DNA of 64,000 bases, taken from NCBI GenBank assembly GCA_050084515.1, contig CM114274.1, forward strand, positions 21,576,001 to 21,640,000, read 5' to 3'. Position 1 is the first letter of the stretch. Every line of letters begins with the position of its first letter. The position numbers and the translations under genes are program-made. The notes beneath the pieces were generated by a model, which worked only from the letters and a program-made list of their open reading frames with translations, was not told the origin of the DNA and searched no databases. This document shows, in pieces, positions 11,914-21,768 of this stretch. The DNA is from Blasia pusilla. Taxonomy: Eukaryota > Marchantiophyta > Marchantiopsida > Blasiales.

Positions 11914-12408
11914 CTGTAAAGAAGCACGTTGGAAACAATGTCAGCAACAAGAAAGAGCTACTTGACCACTGGTCTACTCTCAGTATGGTGACATAATGTG
12001 CAACATGTCCCCAAAGAACTTCGCTTAACCCCAAAGAACTTCGTTATAATCCTAACATTGGAGCAACGTGTCGGAGTCCGACAGGTTTTTTTACAAGTGT
12101 CTTGTGATTTTTTTGTCCATGAGCAACCCGTCGGAAGGCGACAGGTTGCTGGCTTAGAGCAGCCCATGGTTGGCTAAGAGCAACTCGTCCCTTTCAGACG
12201 GGTTGCATCATTCCAGAAACACAAGGAAAAAGCATAAGCACTTGCAACCCGTTGGATTCTGACGGGTTGCATTCACCCAATGGAGACTTATGGTAAATTC
12301 AGACGGATTGCACCACCGAAGTCTCCAGCTCAAACAATCCGACGGGTTGCATGCAGAGATGCAACCCGTCAGAGAAAGATAATTTGGATACAGATTTAGA
12401 GCCCTTAC
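11914..12408. repeat. E1 methyltransferase intron with palindrome cluster
   Basis: Between the motif I and motif IV exons. About six palindromes with arms like GCAACCCGTCGG, among them one near 12,121 (centre AAGGCGAC type) and others at 12,244-12,270 and 12,305-12,360. The donor side reads GTAAGG and the acceptor side ends in AG before ATGGACCAC on the minus strand. Confidence 0.75.
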
Positions 12409-12810
12409 CCAAATTTGACTCGTCGCAGATCGGAGTGGGTACTCGTTCTTGATGACCCACGATTGCGCAGTCCTCCACTTCAGCGACCTCTTGATGCACT
12501 GGAGGTTGAAGAGCTTGTCCTCACTCCCTCCAGTCAAAACTAAGAAACAACCCCTGTCACTGAGATAAGCGTCTGCAAAGGAAAATAGGAGCGCGATCTA
12601 GTCATAAGAAAGAGGGACATTCCAGTGTGGGACTCCGTTAGACGAATTCTCGTCCCACAAGCGCAACCCTGAGGGCAAATCAGCGATAAGGAGATCCACT
12701 GCCACCTCTTCGACCTCCCCATGGACCGTCCAGGAAGCGTGCCCATTTCGTTGAAGCTTCCGTCCCAACATTGTCAATTTCTCGATGGCGGGTGTCGACG
12801 CTTGGGAACT

Positions 12811-12819
12811 GAAACTTTT
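12811..12819. repeat. Target site duplication of E2, left copy
   Basis: GAAACTTTT, repeated at 37,037-37,045 on the other side of E2. A 9-bp match. Joining the two sides restores E1 gene 1. Confidence 0.88.
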
Positions 12820-13220
12820 GAGGTGCGGTAAGAGGAGAGGAAGAGAGGAAGAGAGGAGAGAGGAGAGAGGAAACTACCTTCAACCGAAATAGATACTTTT
12901 TTTTGAAGAGAGTTTCCGTTGGGTTGAAGAGAGGAAAATTTTTGTTTGAATTTTGTTGCACTTTTTTGTTCATATATTAAGCAGTCCCACAGTTTTTTTT
13001 TCCTCTTCCATATTTTGGCAACCCCTCTGAGTCCGACGAGTTGCAAATTGCTCAAAATTTAGAAAACTGAAAAATCAGTGGAATCATAAGTGTGGAACCA
13101 ATCACTTTTTCCATCCAAGGTCTGGAAAAAATCTGTCATTTGCCCGGGGCTGAATAGAGTTCAAGCTCAAAGTGAAGGTTGAGAAAAAAAAAGTACAATC
13201 TAAAACCTCATTTTGCATCC
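12820..13220. repeat. E2 end B subterminal region
   Basis: Non-coding. GA-rich start, then TTTTTTTTGAAGAGAGTTTCC, one palindrome near 13,017-13,043, and the conserved TCCAGACC/GGTCTGGAAAAAATC block shared by all B ends (25,740, 52,960, 55,660). Confidence 0.75.
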
Positions 13221-13800
13221 TTAAAGTGGTTTGTTTAAAATACTTCGAACTTCTTTGAGGAACAGAATTGGTTGGTGGATTCCTACTCCTACCTTCGACT
13301 CTCTTAAAACTACGAGCAACACATAGTACATGTGCTTACAAGGGAAATACCTTTTGCCACTTGTCTCTCTTTGGACAAAGTCATCACATGAACATGTGGG
13401 AAAGCAACAGATGTGCACCACATACACCCCTGTGACACTTGAATTTACAATGTTGTTCCTGACCCAATACATCCTTCCTATTCCATTACCACTCAAGACA
13501 TCTTTCGTGGCGATGATCTCCATTTTTGCCTCCCGAGTTGTTGCAATTCGCTTTGCTCTCTCCACCGTTGGCCTGCACATTCTGTTTCTCTTCACCCCAT
13601 TTCTAGACTCAAACAGAAATAATGGATTGAGATCATCCACCTTCTCCGGGTACATGTTGACATCAATCTTGGGTTGAATACGAAATGCGAAGGTCTCTGT
13701 AATGCGAACATGCTCCGAACTTCCCCCGTCTACGAGTCTGAAACCGGCACTTGTAAGATTGTCCACTTCGTCTTGAGTGCAGTTCGTGCCTGCGGCGATG
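13221..13800 (-). pseudogene. E2 gene 2, SWIM zinc-finger end of transposase
   Basis: About 180 codons ending RSILNKPL. The SWIM finger CSCDDFVQRETSGKRYFPCKH (C-x-C-x(n)-C-x-H) sits about 50 residues before the stop. MULE transposases usually have SWIM after the DDE core, and this protein follows that order. The upstream part continues across E3 at 26,154. E3 interrupts the frame at PTIWP. Confidence 0.85.
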
Positions 13801-13810
13801 GGCGAAATCG
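13801..13810. repeat. Target site duplication of E3, left copy
   Basis: GGCGAAATCG against GGCGAAATAT at 26,144-26,153: eight of ten bases agree. Related copies at 52,275 and 25,110 give the uninterrupted sequence. Confidence 0.8.
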
Positions 13811-14149
13811 GGGGGCTGGTATTCTGGCAGGAGAGAGTAAGAGAGGAGAGGAAGAGAGGAAGAGAGGAAGAGAGGAGAGTCTCTCTTCAAAAAAAAGGGC
13901 CAAATCCACCTCCTCTCTTCAAAACTTTATGACATATTTGAAATTTTTGTTTGCTTTCAAATCCATGAAAACTTTAGAAGAGAGTAGGTAGTGGTCCACA
14001 TTTGGCCCTAAAAAAACCTCCTTTTTCCTTGGGGCGAAAAAAAAGTAGACATCATAAGACCACTACAAACATTTTTCAATCTCCTCATCTCGGTCAACAA
14101 AAAGCAGTGCCCTTGGTATTTTTGTTGGAGGACCACCCGGATGCCAACC
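13811..14149. repeat. E3 end A subterminal region
   Basis: GGGGGCTGGTATTCTGG, GA-rich tract, then CCACATTTGGCCCTAAAAAA and the GTTGGAGGACCACCCGGATG block shared with E2 (36,690) and E5 (44,715). Non-coding. Confidence 0.8.
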
Positions 14150-14790
14150 CTAAGCATCTACTCCAAGGCATCTACTGCCTGAAATTTCTACCTCATCTAC
14201 TTCTGAACCTACCCTAACTAAAGCCTCTTGAGCAACATTGATGGCATAGGCTCGACCTGTCTCTTGGACATGCTTGAAGGTGAGATCTACCTCTATATTC
14301 TTCCCATGCTTGCTTCTTCTCAATCTGGTTCGAGCCCCGCCCTCAGTTCACACCTCCACTTAGCTCCACTTGCACAAATCTTCCAGAAATCACTCCTTGG
14401 ATCCTCTCAACTCCATAGATCTCTCCCTTGGATTCTCAAGCTTTATGGCCTTCAAATGAGGTCCTCTAGGCTTCCATGAGGAATCTTCTAGCCCACAAGA
14501 GTCCAAGCATTTGAGCTCAGCCTCCATTGACCTCTTCTTAGCCCCTTATTCTTCATTTCTTGGCCCTAACAATCAGATCCACCCCTTGGTTCAAACCCTC
14601 CTCTACAACAAAGCAATCAAGCACTCTATCTCCTTCATTGGATACCCCGAGACTCCCTAGTGCCTACACCATCTCCCTTGTCTCCTCTAGGCTTGAGGTC
14701 AATGGAGTGACTTGGCTGCATTATACCTTGTACAATCTTCTTGACTTGTTCTTGGACAACCTGCTGTTGGGCCTTTCTCTTGCACCACCT
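14150..14790. other. Foreign 640-bp block inside E3 end A
   Basis: At GATGCCAACC the sequence leaves the family and returns at CCACAAGTCCAAAAAC. The other copies have different, mutually similar sequence here. The block has several short open stretches but no domain I recognise. There are no inverted termini or visible duplication. It may be a captured host fragment, as MULEs are known to carry, or filler DNA at a deletion. Confidence 0.6.
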
Positions 14791-16203
14791 CCACAAGTCC
14801 AAAAACATATTCAGAAAACTTTTACAAACACCATTATGGGTTCAAAAATCTCGTCCTTTATTACTCCGAAGGAACCTCGAAATGTACATTGAACCTAGTC
14901 TATGATTTCTTGACCTGCGTCATCTACAAATTTACTCCTAACTCTCCTCGGTGATGCATACCAAAGGAATGTCCTGGGATTCAAGTGGCTCCTCCGGCCG
15001 GTTGTAGACGGGGATCAAAAATGTTGGCGAATTCGAGAGCCTTGGCCCCCCCCCTAGGTACATCATAACGGTCCCATGTAACCTGTCTCGAGTCCCACCG
15101 CCTTCCTCGGCAAAGTATACCTTGTACGCTCGCAATGTGACACCCATCCGTATCAATATCCGCTCCGCCCCGGTAATACCACTATGGCAACCGCGACGGT
15201 AGAAGGAATCCAACACGCCGAGAGAGAAGAAAAGAAGCCTACGCCGCTTTTACGAGTTGAGGGGAAGGTGCCAAGGGAAGAAGCCCGCCGGTGATCGCTC
15301 GATCCGAAAGGGTCCGATCAGGCAACTGTCGAATCGGCAGGTTGCCTGGAGGTGGTAAAAAAGGGTCGATGGTCAAAAAGCGAAAAGTTGCAAGGAGGAG
15401 AAATCCGACGGGTTGCAGTGGTCATAAAGTGAAAATTGCAAGTAGGAGAAATCCGACGGGTTGCAAAGTAGAAGACCGTGGAATACATAGACGATCACAT
15501 TCGAAAAGACAAAATGATCACCAAACATTTACAAGCACCACCATCGATCGAAAAAATCTTCGCTTTATATCATCGAAAAAAAAGCTCGGAACTGTACATT
15601 TGATCTATTCTATGAAATCTTTGGCCAAATTATCAAAAAACTCCCTACTCCAAACGCTGCTGTCAAGCTGGGTCGTTGAGTTCTTTGAACTCACTCGTCA
15701 TCGTCCGAGAGCTCTTGCAAAATCACTTTCGGCCTTGCCCTCCCGATTTTGGGAATCGTTGGAAGTGACGATGGAGTCACTACCAAGGGTGGCTCTGGAA
15801 CCGGAGCTCTCGGCTTCGGTGGAGAGTTGTACGCCCCAACGAGCCTTTCGTATTCTACCTTTGCCTCCTTGCAAAGGTGAAACAGTTCCTGCCTTCCCTC
15901 GAGGCAGAGAATGTTCCTGCCACTCTGCCAGGCGCCTCTGATACTCGCCCCTGAAAGGCCCACTAAGTCGAACACCAAGTCACCCGGCCTTGAGGAGAGC
16001 TCGATGAGCGTTTGCATCAGGGCTGGCAACTTTTCCCTTCCTCCCAGAAGCGGGGTACTGTCTTGCATGTAAATTCCCGGTGGGGAATTGTACAAACTAT
16101 CTAAGTTGTACCCATCTGAGCATGGATCCACAGGATCCTGGATCTTGAACACCTGGAAATTGTGCTCGGGCCGAACGAAGCAGTACACGTAGGAGTGGTC
16201 CAT

Positions 16204-16740
16204 CTATAAATCAGCACGAAACAATGTCAGAAACTAAAGAAGTCGCATTTAGAAGATTTTCAATAACTGACTTTGGATCAAACTTTCGGAGTCCGACGGG
16301 TTGTTTTGTCCCGGACCCACCCGTCGGAACCCGACGGGTTGCAGTTGCTTTTGGGTTTTCCAAGTTGATTTTGGTTTTCGGATGCAACCCGTCGGAAGGC
16401 AATGGGTTGCTGGCCTAGACCAGCCCATGCTCGCCTGAGAGCAACCCGTCTGATAGCAACCCATCGCTATTAGACGGGTTGCATCCAAAAACCAAAATCA
16501 AGTGCAACCCGTCGGGTTCCGACGGGTTGCAGGTACACCGCGGTTTTCCCTCTGTATGTGGGAAAGATGCAACCCGTCGGAAACCGACGGGTTGCTCTCA
16601 GCCGAGCATGGGCTGCTCTAAGCCAGCAACCCGTCGCCTTCCGACGGGTTGCTCACGGAAAAAAAAAACCCAGAATGACTCTCATTCTACACATCATTAT
16701 AAGATAATTGAAATTATTGTACAGGAACATAGCCTTACCC
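16204..16740. repeat. E3 methyltransferase intron with palindrome cluster
   Basis: Palindromes start near 16,293, 16,320, 16,383, 16,441, 16,503, 16,568 and 16,626. The arms are the standard ones; the centres are GTT, AAA or CTT rather than the GANTC type. This intron parts motif IV from motif I of the methyltransferase. Confidence 0.85.
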
Positions 16741-18751
16741 AAATTCTGACTCGTTGCGGATCGGAGTGGGTACTCGTTTTTTATGATCCATGATTGTGCC
16801 ATCCTCCACTTTAGCGACCTCTTGACGCACTGGAAGTTGAAGAGCTCGTCCTTGCTCCCTCCAGTCAACACCAAGAAGCAGCCCCTGTCACTCAGATAGG
16901 CGTCTGCAAAGGAGAACAAAAGTGCAATATGGTCATAAGTGAGCGGCAGATTCCACTCAGGTACCTCGTCCGCCGGATTTTTGCCCCAAAGTCGCAACCC
17001 CGAGGGCAGATCGGCGATCAAGAGATCCACCGCAACCTCTTCCACCACTCCATTCACCGTCCAGGCAGCGTGCCCGTTTCGTTGGAGCTTCCTTCCCAGC
17101 GTTGTCAATTTTTCGATGGCAGTTGTCGACGCTTGAGAATCAAGGTCGTTCACTCATCCAAGAAAGAGGTGAATCGAAGGAGGACACTTGTCCGGGTCAT
17201 TGTTTGTCTGTGTCTTCCCAAGGATGATGGGCTGTATTCTCCTTGGGACAACCCGGGCACCTCTCGCTTCCACTTCTCTCTAGTCTGGGGACGGCTTGTC
17301 CAGTTTTCGATGACCTCGGATTCTGGTGGCGTTTTCTTCGCCGAGGACTGGTCCGACCCTCTCTTCCCTTTCGTCCGGACGATTCCGCCTCTGGCCTCTC
17401 ATCTTCAGGCTCTCTTTGGGAAGTCTCGGCCTCTGAATTTTCCCTCCCCTCGCCTTGCCTTTGAGACCCTGTGGATTTGTCTTTTGTCCAGGACCTTGAA
17501 GCCAACTCAATTTTGTCTCGTGGGCCTGCTCTTCTGCATCTCCTCCGAAGAAGTCTTCAGCCGGGATGAAATTGGGGATGTCGTCTTGTCCCGAGGCCTT
17601 TGCATCATGAAGCACTCGTAAGTCCTTATCCGCGATGTCTTGTGGTCGTTGAAGTCGAGCCAAATGGGGCAATTCTCCACCTCCCAATCCGACATGTCTT
17701 TGACCCATCTCCACGTCGTACTGGAGAATGTCTCGCATCCGGCGAAGCCCATAATTTCAAGGCTAATGGCAATTTTCCCCACGTACCTGCGTTCTTACAC
17801 TGGACGAGGTACCTGAATACCATCCGTTGGGCAGCTTTTAGTCGAACATTATCGGCCGTCTGCTCCTATAGATCTCGCTTCTTCTTCGCTTGATCCCGTT
17901 TGTTACCCTCTACTTCTTCGCTCAAGCTCGCCGAGGGAGGACGCAAACCTTGAACATGGTCTTGAATCCAGGGTTCTTGGTTGGCTTGTCCCCGGATGTC
18001 GTCGAGCCAAACCTCGTAATCTCGAACTTTCAAGGTTTGCTTCCGGCGGAATGGGCTCTAATCTTTCGAGCTCCGCTTGCAGGCACCGTCCGGCCAAAGA
18101 CGGACTTCCGATTACCCCAACGCGCCCCGAACGACCATTCGGCGTAGCCAATGCGAGATCATCGGATCGGACACACTGGAGGATGGTGTGCCGCCCTCTT
18201 CGGGCCTCGAGCCCTCGAGATCGATTTTCATCGATCGTATCCTCCTGAACTCGCTAATCCCGGATAACGCAAAACAATGCACGCGATCGACACTTTCTCC
18301 CCAATCCGACCATGCGGATCTTCATCCCTCTTCGCCGACGCTTGATAATCGCTTTGAGCTCCTTGTAGAACTCGGACCAAGTTCGGGGTTGAGAATGCTG
18401 ATGTATTGCTGCATCTTGCTCGCTGTGTATTTCGTTGCAGCAGATACAGTAGCTTGGATGAATTTGGCGCGTTCAGACGCAGATACCTTCTCCCTCCGCT
18501 CTAGCTCCAGTGCAGCGCTTTTCTTCTCGGCCTGTATCTTTGACCAGCAAAGGATGGTTACGGCTGCATCTTGAGAAATAAACTTGTTTGCCCAAGTTTT
18601 CTTCTTAATTTGAGCACCCTTTGCAAGCATCTGATTGACGAGGGTATCGCCCAAGAACCCCCTGTACTCTCCCTGGTGCGTCGTAAGCACCTTCCTCACG
18701 CGATCGCAGTCCTGGATCCAATGGTGGGTAACATTCCCCTCCGATACAATC

Positions 18752-19440
18752 CTGCACATCCAAACTCAACCCGTCAGGAAATTAAATGGGTTCCTGCAAC
18801 CCGTCGGAGTCCGACGGGTTGCATTCAGATTTGCTAATGCTAGGTAAGCAACTCGTCGGACTCCGACGGGTTCTTTGGGATCGCGACGCTTTTCAGATGT
18901 TTTTTTAAGATTGCAACTCGTCGGACTCCGACGACTTGTATGATTGAACATAGATTTAACAAGTTGTTGGCCCAAAGCAAACCGTCGGAGTCCGACGAGT
19001 TGCTCGATAGGCCGCCTTGTGAGGTTGTTTTTTTAAGAATGCAACTCGTCGGACTCCGACAAGTTGCTCGAGTGACTGCAGGTTTAGAAGGTTTTTGCCC
19101 CAAAGCAACTCGTCGGAGTCTGACGGGTTGATTTCGGCCAAAAACAGTTTCGAGGCAAGCAACCCGTCGGACTCCGACGGGTTGCTTTGGGGCAAAAACC
19201 TTCTAAACCTGCAATCACTCGAGCAACTCGTGGGAGTCCGACGAGTTGCATTCTTAAAAACAACCTCACAAGCGCGCTTTCGAGCAACCCGTCGAGAGCC
19301 GACGGTTTGCTTTGGGCCAAAACTAGTTAAATCTATGTTCCATCAAACAAGTCGTCGGAGTCCGACGAGTGTCAATCTTAAAAAGACATTCGAAAAACCG
19401 TGCAGTCAACTCGTCGGACTCCGACAAACTTGGTCCACGC
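18752..19440. repeat. E3 intron 2: palindrome array with 64-bp pitch
   Basis: Eleven palindromes start at about 18,796, 18,848, 18,913, 18,977, 19,041, 19,105, 19,159, 19,223, 19,284, 19,346 and 19,404. Most steps are 61-65 bp. The copies at 18,796-18,822 and 19,159-19,185 are perfect: two 13-nt arms around one base. Almost all centres are GGACTCC or GGAGTCC, so they contain GANTC. Spacers share TTTTTGGCCCAAAG and CATCCTAAACCTG-like words. Confidence 0.9.
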
Positions 19441-20776
19441 CATGAACCTGTGATTTCCATCCCAGATGAAGAAATGCGATTCCTCATCCGGCTGAATTCC
19501 GTGCCCTCAACTTGCCTTCTCAAGTCTGGTCTCGCATCCTCCGAATGTGTCGAGATTTTCCAAGTCCTCCTCGGTAACTAGAGCTTGGGTTCCATGCTCA
19601 TCGTAAATTTGAACATAGAAGGAGGAAAAGCGTCCACGTGGGATCTTTGTCGCCGCCGATTGTTTTAGCTTTTGCGATGTCCTCGTCGGATCAGATTTGC
19701 GGACGTATTCCATTGTCCTTAATCGCAGAGTGGAATCCTCGGGCGTTGTGGCCCTCCATGAGTGCCATCTCGCTTTACCACCGTCGAACCGGGACAAGAG
19801 GAATAAGCTACATTGAAATCCCAATGAATTGCAATTCACATAATTAAAAACCCGTAACCTCTCTTACCCGCTTTCGAAAATGGAGTCGGTTTCTTGACCA
19901 CTAACTTGTATGCGAGAGGAGGGGTTAGCAAATCGACTCGGAACTCGTCGATCTGATAGAGGTCGATGTCCTCCGCCGGGCTTGGAGTCGAGAATGACCG
20001 CTCTCCGGCTTCTTCCGCCATGTCCACCATGTCCACGTTGGCGGTCCTCATGACCTCGTCGTCATTGAGTTGAACTGGTGTTGTTTCCACTATGTTGATT
20101 GTGTCCCCGGACTTCGTGGGGGACATTTCCCGCATCTCAACACTTGCGGTTGGACGGGCTGGGCTATCGTCAATGGCTATCACTTTTTCCCGCCTCGCTT
20201 TAGCCAATTCTGCCCTCCTCACCGATGTGTCCAGACGCTTCTTTTCTCTCTTTTCGTCGGCGATCCTTTTCTTCAAGGCCTGCGACGTCTCGGCCTCTTC
20301 GTTCTGTTTATCTAGCACCGCTTGAACACGTCTCGCCAGAAGCACTTGGTTGTGCATCTCCGCTTCCCTTTCCCGCTCCTCGATTTCCTGCTGCCTAATT
20401 TCATTCGCCGAACGAGGCGCAGGAGAAGATGACGCAGGAGTCCTAATGGACTTGGGAGTGAAGCTCCCGGACTTGTTGGCTTGTGTTTTTTTCCTCGTCA
20501 TTTTTTCCGGAAATGCCTCCGCCTATGTCCACGATTTAATCCCTTGATCGATCGCCTTTGCGATGTCGAGATGGGAGCTCGTCTCGCCTTGGTGGTTAGC
20601 TCGAATCGTCCCGATATCGCTCGGTCGAACCGTCTCGCTCTCGTTCCGTCCTATCGACTCACGATGTGTCGCCGCGTGAAATGCCCCTTCGTATTTGATC
20701 AGCTGCTACGCGGGAGAGTGAGGAGTGAGGAATGAAGATCACAAAATTAGAAACCGGAAATGAGCGACTTCTGCCC

Positions 20777-20784
20777 TATTTATA
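20777..20784 (-). promoter_or_regulatory. TATA box of E3 gene 1
   Basis: TATAAATA on the minus strand, 276 bp upstream of the ATG, in the conserved context AAAAGTATAAATAGGGC. The same site is at 30,128-30,135 (E2), 39,911-39,918 (E1), 41,680-41,687 (E4) and 51,315-51,322 (E5). Confidence 0.8.
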
Positions 20785-21704
20785 CTTTTCTAGCCGTTGG
20801 GCTGACCGTTGGGTCCCGTCGTCCTTTCGACGGCGACGTGCCGAATGTTACGGAAGTCCGGACGTGAAAAATCGCAACCCGTCGGAGTCCGACAGGTTGC
20901 GCGGCTCCGCCATCCTGGGTACGTCGCCACGTGCGCGAGCAACCCGTCGGAGCCCGACGGGTTGAGCGCCTCCGTCGTCTTCGGAAAAGAACGCGAGGTA
21001 CCCGCGCAACCCGTCGGAGACCGACATGTTGCATGCCTCCGCCATCCTGCGAACTTCGCCACGTGCGCAAGCAACCCGTCGGAGACCGACGGGTTGAGCG
21101 CCTCCGTCGTCTTCGGAAAACAACGCGAGGTACCCGCGCAAGCCGTCGGAGACCGACATGTTGCGCGCCTCCGCCGTGTTTGGGACGGGAACGGGACATA
21201 TTTTGGGCAATCCATCGGAGACTGTTGGGTTGCACGCTTCCCTTATCAAGGGTTAGGAACGATGGCTTCCCGTGCAAGTCGTCGGAGTCTGGCTGGCTGC
21301 ACCACAAGGCGACGCCCTTGCGCAACCCGTTGGACAGCGACGGGTTGCACGCCTCGCCGGGAATAGACGGTTTGCACGCCTCCGGAAACTTCGAGCAAGA
21401 AGGAGCGGTATCCCAGCAAGTCGTCGGAGAGTGACGGGTTGCTCGCTTCGACAATGTTTAGCAGAAGCGTGCAACCCGTCCGATGCCGACGGGTTGCAGG
21501 CTTCGGTAAGCTTTGGGTAATTTCTGAGTTACCAGGACTCCGACGGGTTCCAAGTGATGCGCAACCCTCTGCTTCCCAAATCCGGGAACATATTGCAACA
21601 CAATTGAATGTGTTACAGAATTGGATCCATCGTGTCAGAAAATCTCCCCCACCGAATTCATCTTGTCAGTAAAAATCTGTCAGGAGTATCTGTTTCCTAT
21701 TCAC

Positions 21705-21747
21705 TATAAATTAAATATTCTCATTCTCATTCTCATTCTCATTCTCC
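21705..21747 (+). promoter_or_regulatory. TATA box and ATTCTC repeats upstream of E3 gene 2
   Basis: TATAAATT at 21,705-21,712, then five tandem ATTCTC units (about 21,717-21,746), then the ATG at 21,769. The same arrangement is at 41,105-41,140 (E1) and, reversed, at 29,119-29,167 (E2). Confidence 0.75.
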
Positions 21748-21768
21748 TCCCGTAGGAATCTTCTTGGA

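Larger units (their letters stand above)
10638..12819 (-). pseudogene. E1 gene 1, 3' half (methyltransferase part)
   Basis: Minus-strand order: motif IV exon 12,409-12,819, cut by E2 at 12,820 and continued at 37,046; donor GTAAGG just below 12,409; intron with palindromes; motif I exon about 11,413-11,913, starting MDHSYVYCF and containing LVFDLVGLS; a short acidic stop exon near 11,340; a second acidic stop exon ending EEIID at 10,638. Motif I reads DLVGLSRAR here instead of DLVGLSGAS. The motif IV part is frameshifted in places. The product would be the SAM-binding and catalytic part of a DNA amino-methyltransferase. It is broken. Confidence 0.75.
14895..20501 (-). pseudogene. E3 gene 1: coiled-coil, ParB-like, beta-class methyltransferase
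   Basis: ATG at 20,501 (MTRKKTQANKSG), exon 1 to about 19,880, with a Glu/Arg-rich coiled coil at about residues 34-95. Exon 2 (about 19,440-19,800) holds the ParB-like part, but frameshifts near 19,540 break it. Exon 3 (about 18,750 down to 16,740) has HHWIQDCDRV, a charged middle, GNGHAAW-type RNGHAAWTVNG and motif IV IADLPSGLRLWG. After the palindrome intron comes the motif I exon 15,690-16,203 with GDLVFDLVGLSGASIRGAW and an acidic end ELSDDDE. Two acidic stop exons follow. Predicted role: DNA binding plus base methylation. The frame is broken in exons 1 and 2. Confidence 0.78.
20502..21768. promoter_or_regulatory. E3 bidirectional promoter with palindrome array
   Basis: The two genes diverge from here. 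The TATA box of gene 1 is at 20,777-20,784, that of gene 2 at 21,705-21,712. Between them about twelve palindromes start at 20,874, 20,939, 21,006, 21,071, 21,138, 21,207, 21,275, 21,322, a half site near 21,368, 21,416, 21,471 and near 21,530. The first steps are 65, 67, 65, 67, 69 and 68 bp, close to regular. Centres are mostly AGACC/GGTCT type. This layout looks like an operator array that could control both genes at once; that function is inference. Confidence 0.85.

Noticed and set aside
14228-14892. A host protein gene in the foreign block of E3
   Set aside because: The open stretches are short, without recognisable domains or convincing splice sites.
16280-16650. Rho-independent terminators or attenuators formed by the hairpins
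   Set aside because: The hairpins are strong, but this is eukaryotic intron and promoter DNA, and they are not followed by consistent T-runs.
17197-17738. Basic Arg/Glu-rich frame as a separate gene
   Set aside because: It is the charged linker of gene 1 exon 3, partly out of frame.
18752-19440. CRISPR-like array (regular repeats with spacers)
   Set aside because: The repeats are regularly spaced, but the spacers are themselves similar, the sequence is a plant transposon intron, there are no cas genes, and the repeat is a full palindrome with varying centre.
20809-21454. Long open frames with repeating Arg/Ser/Pro or Gly/Leu/Arg-Arg-Val-Ala units across the palindromes
   Set aside because: They are produced by the repeated palindrome on both strands and in several frames at once, lie between TATA boxes, and do not continue into the genes.
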